A stretch of 42,486 bases of DNA from Candidatus Finniella inopinata. Its GTDB lineage: Bacteria; Pseudomonadota; Alphaproteobacteria; Paracaedibacterales; CAITNM01. Numbering within the stretch: position 1 is the first letter of the stretch; the number at the start of each line of letters is the position of its first letter. A program made the position numbers and the translations under genes. The notes beneath the pieces were generated by a model, which saw only the letters and a list, made by a program, of their open reading frames with translations, was not told the DNA's origin and did no database searches. The stretch covers positions 1 through 42,486 of the forward strand of contig CAMASM010000003.1 of NCBI GenBank assembly GCA_945860985.1. The letters are read 5' to 3'. Of the stretch, positions 37,091 to 42,486 are shown in pieces.

Positions 37091-38479
37091 ATGTTTAAAA
37101 TATTTTTATTAAAGTCTTTGTTGGTTATCATCTTTTTTCAAGGCGCTGTATCTTTTTTGGTTGCAGCTGAAGTTTGTTACTTTCCCAGTGATTTAGGGCT
37201 TAGGGGGGACACTGCAACAGTTAAATTTTATCATACGGCATCTGTTTTTGTTTCTGCTGACGATGCCTTTCGGAATCTGATGGATGCAGGTAAGGATACG
37301 ACAGGTGTTAGTTGTCGTGAGTCTGATGGCAAATCTTTTCGTATAGATAAAGGTTACTCAAGTGTTGTTATTTATAGCTTGTATCAACTAACTGATCATA
37401 CACCTAACTCTATTTATGATACAAAGGCTGGTAAAATTTACGTATATCGATTAGGCGATAAAGCTATTAAATACCATGGGGAAGGGGAATATGCTGAATC
37501 TATTGATTTCACAACAAGCTCTAAAATGCACAAACCTCCGCAGTGTGCAAGAGTTAAATATCCTAAGTTGATTAAAGACATTAGTGGTTCAGACACTGTA
37601 GTTATTACTTTTGGGGCAGGTATTTCAGACGGATTTGTTCCAACACTCATAGAGTTTATGGAAGGTATAGGACTTGAAAAAATGCCGTCGCATGATAGAG
37701 CCACTGAAGATAGTTTCCAAAGTTTTATTCATAGTTTGTTTGCAGATCAAAGTAGCATTAGTCGTGTAGGTGGTATATGGGGCACTATATTCAATTGTAA
37801 GCACGAGGTAACCCCTGCTCACAAAGCTTTGTTTGAAATAATCAATATACTTAGGTGGTCAAAAAAAGAAGTCTATGTTTACACAGATAACGTCGATCGC
37901 ATTCACCATAAAGTAGGAATTAAAATTTCTGATTTACATCCTGTCTCGTCTGAATTTCCCGTAAAAGATTTGAAGGATAGAAATGTGGTGGTTTTGGCCT
38001 GTGGACAATCTTTTGATTTTCAAGGAGTCCTTACTGCTATTAATTCATTAGATGAAGGATGTGCAAACATTAAATTTTATTCTTTGAATACTAAGCCGGA
38101 TTCTATTCTTGTTTATGACGACTGTAAAAAAGATAAAGATGGCAACATAATTGATTATGACGCTGATAAATACCATTATTTAGATATGGGTTGGATAGAA
38201 GGTCCTCTTGGTAAAACACTTCCAGAGATTGAATGGTTGCTTCGAGTTGAAAGGGCTATTAACCAGATCCTGTGGCCTATTCAAAGCAAAGAAACACTCT
38301 GGCTTCAAAGAGTATTCCAATGTTTCTATTCTAGAAATCCAATAACTATAGTGCTTTCAAAAGAAGACGTGAGTGAATTGCAGCAATTGGGACAAATTTG
38401 GGCGGAATTACATAAATATGCTGCAAGCTATGGCAGATATGGAAGAAGGCCATTGGCTGCCAGCAGATTATTGAAATAG
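37091..38479 (+). CDS. Exported protein with degenerate Sir2 (sirtuin)-like core
   Basis: Signal peptide MFKIFLLKSLLVIIFFQGAVSFLVAAEV; VVITFGAGISDGFVP (GAGIS loop), PAHKALFEI, VYVYTDNVDRIHHKVGIKISDLHP (cf. TQNIDGLHxxAGxxxxxELHG), VVVLACGQSFDFQGV. Confidence 0.72.
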   Translation: MFKIFLLKSLLVIIFFQGAVSFLVAAEVCYFPSDLGLRGDTATVKFYHTASVFVSADDAFRNLMDAGKDTTGVSCRESDGKSFRIDKGYSSVVIYSLYQLTDHTPNSIYDTKAGKIYVYRLGDKAIKYHGEGEYAESIDFTTSSKMHKPPQCARVKYPKLIKDISGSDTVVITFGAGISDGFVPTLIEFMEGIGLEKMPSHDRATEDSFQSFIHSLFADQSSISRVGGIWGTIFNCKHEVTPAHKALFEIINILRWSKKEVYVYTDNVDRIHHKVGIKISDLHPVSSEFPVKDLKDRNVVVLACGQSFDFQGVLTAINSLDEGCANIKFYSLNTKPDSILVYDDCKKDKDGNIIDYDADKYHYLDMGWIEGPLGKTLPEIEWLLRVERAINQILWPIQSKETLWLQRVFQCFYSRNPITIVLSKEDVSELQQLGQIWAELHKYAASYGRYGRRPLAASRLLK

Positions 38480-38543
38480 TAAATTCTCTGCATGTTTGCT
38501 GTGAGTATCCATCAGTTTAGAGGTGGTTCCTAAATGGGGCGCC

Positions 38544-39524
38544 TTAGCAGCAGCCATGGCATCTAGCAAGATCTCGCCATAACCAAGAGAAGAATCTAAC
38601 AGATATGGCATTTAGCAAGGTTCCTAGATAACCAGGTTGAGGATGTAAGAGAGATAAATCTGCCCCGGCTTCTTTAAGGATTGGTCTAACTCTTTCTAAG
38701 AATGTATCTTCCACAATAGGTTCTCTCCCTTCGCCAGTAGCCCATTTACGGTAATCAAGCCACTGCTTCCTATAAAGCTCAGCATGCGAGGTTCTTTGAC
38801 CATTAGCACGTTTATACCGCACACGATTCACACTACTCCAGCAATTTGAAAAAGTTTCGTGACACCCGAACTTGGGTTTGAGGAAAGATATTTTTGGGGC
38901 AAGATATCTAAGAGTGAGTCTTTTGAAGAAAGGAAGAGCTGATTCTACTTGACGTCTAAGGTCTGCATGCTTGCTATCACTATGAATCACTTCCCAATAG
39001 CTTTTTAAAATGATACTACGTCTTCTCTGCGTTAAAAATTCTGCCGCTTCAGTGCAAAACGCATATAAATCAGCAGAAGGAGCCTCGGTAAGGAAGCTAT
39101 TTGCTTGAAAATGTGGATTGGCTGCGTTGCATAATTCCCATAGGAAGCTTTCGGCAAAAACAAGCAAATTGTTATGGTTTTGGGATATTAGAATCTCTTT
39201 TGTTTGCGCGTGCCAGCATGCACCAGTTCTCGTTTCTCCAATTCTTAGAGCAATTGTTCCATGCAACCCTGTAACATCTTCTAGCAATTTTTGAGCCAAA
39301 GTGCTGATGCTCAGTGAGCTGAGAAACCTAATGGTTGAGTCAGGTATGTCTGCCTCTACTTGAACACAGCCTAGAATAAGGCGCGAAGTAGCAACTGAAG
39401 GTGAAGCTGCTGCAGCTGCAGCAGCTGATGACGTCGGCCTAAAATCAGCAGATTCCTCTGCTAAGCACGCTGCGCTCAGTGAAACCGTAAGTAAACTCAT
39501 AAAGAGTAACATTTTATTAAACAT
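38544..39524 (-). CDS. Exported hypothetical protein with Ala tract and Cys-rich C-terminus
   Basis: Signal peptide MFNKMLLFMSLLTVSLSAACLAEE; SSAAAAAAASP; LLVFAESFLWELCNAANPHF; ends DLARCHGCC*. Confidence 0.72.
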   Translation of the reverse strand: MFNKMLLFMSLLTVSLSAACLAEESADFRPTSSAAAAAAASPSVATSRLILGCVQVEADIPDSTIRFLSSLSISTLAQKLLEDVTGLHGTIALRIGETRTGACWHAQTKEILISQNHNNLLVFAESFLWELCNAANPHFQANSFLTEAPSADLYAFCTEAAEFLTQRRRSIILKSYWEVIHSDSKHADLRRQVESALPFFKRLTLRYLAPKISFLKPKFGCHETFSNCWSSVNRVRYKRANGQRTSHAELYRKQWLDYRKWATGEGREPIVEDTFLERVRPILKEAGADLSLLHPQPGYLGTLLNAISVRFFSWLWRDLARCHGCC

Positions 39525-39603
39525 TTATTTTGTCTCCTTGGGCTTATAATCTGATTAGCTTGACTCATCAGATTAACTTAAATTGCATTTAAACAATGTA
39601 TTG

Positions 39604-39618
39604 CTAATTTTACGTTAA
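39604..39618 (-). promoter_or_regulatory. CtrA-type box (one mismatch)
   Basis: Sense TTAACGTAAAATTAG, 80 nt upstream of the start at 39524. Confidence 0.4.
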
Positions 39619-39671
39619 TTATAAGAAATATTTCTCATTTTGATCTGGCCTCCAATAAATAAATATTGCCG

Positions 39672-39686
39672 TTAACTAAATATAAA
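39672..39686 (+). promoter_or_regulatory. CtrA-type box (one mismatch) followed by TATAAT
   Basis: TTAACTAAATATAAA, then 16 nt, then TATAAT at 39703-39708; 50 nt upstream of ATG 39736. Confidence 0.5.
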
Positions 39687-39735
39687 GATCTGTGTGTGAG
39701 TCTATAATCACAGGATTTAACGTTTGGTGAACACA

Positions 39736-40335
39736 ATGATACTAAAATACAAATTTTTTGCACTTGTTACGAGCATAGGGATAGCAGGGCTTTTTGGCAC
39801 TTCAGCAGGGAATGAAGTGCTAGAGATGGTTGATAAGGCTACAAGAAAAGTAGATCATGTTATAGAAATGGGTAAGCTTGATGGTCCAAAACACCATGAT
39901 GCTCGTACACATTTAGGTGAGGTGAGATCCAAAGAAATTGTTGGATTACTTGAGCAAGACCATGAAGATAACGTGAAAGATCTTATCAAGTACAGGTGGT
40001 GTTTTAGAAAATGCGCTAACTTTACAGAAGCTTTTGGTAATGGACTTTTGTATTTGGGATCTGGTCTTGCAACTATTGCTGGTGGCGTAAAGATGGTTGG
40101 TTCTGATCACGTGTCTAATATTCTTCTTTTTACTAGTACTGTATGCTTTGCGGGGCACGTTACTTTAATTGGTTTAGCTAAATGTAGTTCAAGAGAAGAA
40201 AGAGAACGTGAAAATCAACTTGATAAGCTAGCGGATGCTGTTGGTTTTTCAGTGACAGCTTTAAATTGTCCTATAGTGGATGAGGATGACGGTAAGGGGG
40301 CAGCACATAGTTCTGCTCTAGCAAAAGTTGTTTGA
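39736..40335 (+). CDS. Exported two-TM paralog family member
   Basis: SP MILKYKFFALVTSIGIAGLFGTSAG; RWCFRKCANFTEAFGNGLLYLGSGLATIAGG...FTSTVCFAGHVTLIGLAKCSSREERERENQLDKLADAVGFSV. Confidence 0.78.
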   Translation: MILKYKFFALVTSIGIAGLFGTSAGNEVLEMVDKATRKVDHVIEMGKLDGPKHHDARTHLGEVRSKEIVGLLEQDHEDNVKDLIKYRWCFRKCANFTEAFGNGLLYLGSGLATIAGGVKMVGSDHVSNILLFTSTVCFAGHVTLIGLAKCSSREERERENQLDKLADAVGFSVTALNCPIVDEDDGKGAAHSSALAKVV

Positions 40336-40368
40336 AGTATTTTTTCAAGTAGTAGAGTGATGCCTGAG

Positions 40369-40408
40369 TAACCTGGTATGGTTTTGCCATATCCAGGTTC
40401 TTTTTTAA
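40369..40408 (+). terminator. Intrinsic terminator
   Basis: AACCTGGTATGG TTTTG CCATATCCAGGTT CTTTTTT. Confidence 0.8.
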
Positions 40409-40411
40409 TTA

Positions 40412-40426
40412 TTAACTAATTTTTAA
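40412..40426 (+). promoter_or_regulatory. CtrA-type box TTAA-N7-TTAA
   Basis: TTAACTAATTTTTAA, 50 nt upstream of ATG 40476 (same spacing as the neighbouring paralog). Confidence 0.55.
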
Positions 40427-40475
40427 TGATATTAGCTCAGCATTTAGGTAGCTCTCCAATTTACATTTAGATGTG

Positions 40476-41072
40476 ATGAAAATAAAAAAATTATTTTTGG
40501 CATTGGCCGCTGCTACACTAATTATAAATTTGCCATTGGTGGCAGCTGATCCATTTGGGCCAAGATGTGGGCCATTTGGGACACCGCTACCTGATGAAAT
40601 CTCAAGTCCTCCTAGATTAGCACAATGTGGTGCATTAGAGAAAAAAGGCCACGAAGCTAATGTAATTTCACGAGCCAGTAGGGTAGTTAGTGCATTAGAG
40701 AAAGACTATGAAGATAATGTAAGTTCACTAATTCGAAGTAGGTGGATTTTTAGAAAAAGCGCTAATGTGGCTGAGGTACTTGGTAATGGCTTTTTGTATA
40801 TTGGAGCTGGGTCTTCAACAGTTGCTGGTGGAGTAGCAATGGTGGGTTCTCAGAGTATAGCCAATATACTTCTTTTCTCTAGTACAGTATGCTTTGCTGC
40901 GCACATAATCTTTATAGGTTTTGCGAAATGTTGTGCACGAGAAGAAAGGGAAAGGGAAAAACAATTGGACGCATTGGCCAAGAGGATTGGCTTTTCCGTA
41001 ATTCCCTTAGAACCCATAATAACAGACGATGCTTTAGGTTCAAATGATGTCAAAACTAAAGCGGATGTTTAG
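40476..41072 (+). CDS. Exported two-TM paralog family member
   Basis: SP MKIKKLFLALAAATLIINLPLVAA; RWIFRKSANVAEVLGNGFLYIGAGSSTVAGG...FSSTVCFAAHIIFIGFAKCCAREEREREKQLDALAKRIGFSV. Confidence 0.78.
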   Translation: MKIKKLFLALAAATLIINLPLVAADPFGPRCGPFGTPLPDEISSPPRLAQCGALEKKGHEANVISRASRVVSALEKDYEDNVSSLIRSRWIFRKSANVAEVLGNGFLYIGAGSSTVAGGVAMVGSQSIANILLFSSTVCFAAHIIFIGFAKCCAREEREREKQLDALAKRIGFSVIPLEPIITDDALGSNDVKTKADV

Positions 41073-41165
41073 CTTTATTGAACTCAACGCAAAACTGCCC
41101 CAATTTTGGCTGCAACACTAATTACGGCATAAAGTATCTACGACAGAACAGATTCCTTATACTAC

Positions 41166-41410
41166 TACGTAACGCGGTGGGCAAGTTTTTTAAAAATCTT
41201 TGATTTACCCAACTTAGTGTATTTCGACGTCCCGCGGCCCAGACCGCGAGATCTAGTTCGATCATTTCATAATTTAATGACGACATAATTTATTCTTTTT
41301 TGGTTTTTTGTGTCAATGTACCAGATAACCATTGGATCCCGCGGTCTGGGCCGCGGGACGTCGGTTATCGTTGTGGAGGTTAAATTAAAACTTGCACGCG
41401 GCGTTACGTA
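41166..41410. mobile_element. MITE-like non-coding element (245 bp) with terminal inverted repeats
   Basis: TACGTAACGC ... GCGTTACGTA ends; inner palindromes CGACGTCCCGCGGCCCAGACCGCG and CCGCGGTCTGGGCCGCGGGACGTCG; inverted relative to 22428-22892. Confidence 0.75.
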
Positions 41411-42393
41411 TAATTCAGCCAAGTCAAAGCTGGATGTTCTATCCCAGTTATATCACAAATAATTTCTGAAATAGCTTGCAGTCCGTTATCACTATTAGTA
41501 AATATCAAGATAGCTCCACCATTTTTAAACCCAGCTACATAGCTTTGGAAGCCTTGATTATGACCCCAATGCCAGAAGGATATACCATTTGTTGTTTCTT
41601 GAAGTCCCCATCCAAGCCCCCATGAAACAGATGGCGAAAGAGTTCCTGTGCATTTATCGACACAAATACAAATGGGTCCATCAATTTCGACATTGATTTG
41701 GGACGATAACATTTCATTTATTGTTTTTTCCTGAAGGCCATTATTTTTGATAATAGCTTGAATAAATTTAGCGTAATCCAATACCGTAGTATGCAGGGAA
41801 GAAGCTGCATTAGCTTTTAAAGTCAAAAGTCCGGCAGAATCGTACCCGTAAGCTTTGTTGTCTTCAGGCTTTCTAGATAAGTAACTACTATGTGTCATGC
41901 CAAGAGGAGAGAGTACATTCTTCTGCATATATTCCTCAAGGGATTGTCCTGATAATTTCTCAATGACTTTTTGCAAATAAACAAAACCCTCTCCTGAATA
42001 ACTAAATCTACTTCCTGGCTGAAAATGTATTATTAATTCGTTATTTTGCCTCCAGTTTGGAAACCCTGTTGCGTGGCTTAAAACCGTTCTTGCCGTGATA
42101 AATTCAAGCTTTTGATCATTTTTAACGTCGTCATACTGAAAATAATCAGATAATGGAGTGTCTAAATCTATTAGCCCATTTTCAACCATCTTTAGAACAC
42201 CATAAGTAAATACTGGCTTACTTAGGGAAGCGGCTTCAAAAATCGTATTTTTATCAATAGCATTAGGGGGAGTAATACTTTTTAAACCATAATACTTTAG
42301 AGACGTTATATTGCTATCTTCAATAAAAGCAAGAGATAGGCCACATTCAAGTTCGAAGTGCAACACGGTGTAAATTTTCATTAAAGGCCTCAA
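41404..42393 (-). pseudogene. Serine hydrolase/beta-lactamase-related (class C-like) gene, probably truncated at one or both ends
   Basis: AASLSKPV (SxxK), YSGEGFVYLQ (YxN-like), HWGHNQGF; ORF start overlaps the IS30-type transposase tail and the stop lies inside the MITE end. Confidence 0.7.
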
Positions 42394-42486
42394 GAGGAGT
42401 TAACCATCCCAAAGATTTTCTGGGTGTTGTATTGTAATTTTCCATGACTTCATCAAATTCCTCTTGTTTCATATTTTTCACATCTG
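42347..42486 (-). mobile_element. 3' end of an IS30-type transposase, running off the window
   Basis: Reverse-strand translation DVKNMKQEEFDEVMENYNTTPRKSLGWLTPLEAFNENLHRVALRT*; N-x-x-P-R-K-x-L-G-x-x-T-P-x-E-x-F and VALxT* end typical of IS30-like DDE transposases. Confidence 0.8.

Noticed and set aside
37438-37822. Antisense ORFs within the Sir2-like gene
   Set aside because: Coding signal and signal peptide clearly favour the plus-strand 37091-38479 frame

Overview
This looks like an AT-rich alphaproteobacterial chromosome segment. The circularly permuted two-piece tmRNA gene, the separate F0 ATP-synthase operon (atpI-B-E-F'-F), an alpha-type SspB and small genes packed between repeats suggest a Holosporales/Caedibacter-like intracellular lineage; that placement is an inference. 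The backbone is ordinary: secretin, HAD phosphatase, coq7, dsbB, glmS, hpf, msbA, O-antigen ligase, F0, murF, GspE-type ATPase, xerC, tmRNA, sspB, anmK, aatA, rseP-bamA-skp-lpxD, mscS, lpxK, typA. It is interrupted by two accessory islands (about 18.8-23.2 kb and 36.4-41.1 kb) made almost entirely of small signal-peptide-bearing proteins of unknown function. The most interesting observations are: (1) TTAA-N7-TTAA CtrA-type boxes upstream of most of these exported-protein genes, with matching spacing between paralogs; (2) an exported protein with a degenerate Sir2 (sirtuin) core; (3) a three-member exported two-TM paralog family flanking it; (4) a second family of small exported proteins; (5) a permuted tmRNA with an unusual poly-Ala tag directly upstream of sspB; (6) an A10 tract separating a Gly/Met/Pro-rich exported protein from an acidic tail in another frame; (7) a pair of MITE-like elements, one of which, together with an IS30-type end, truncates a serine-hydrolase gene. 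All family calls are from reading the sequence and ORF translations; no database search was run.
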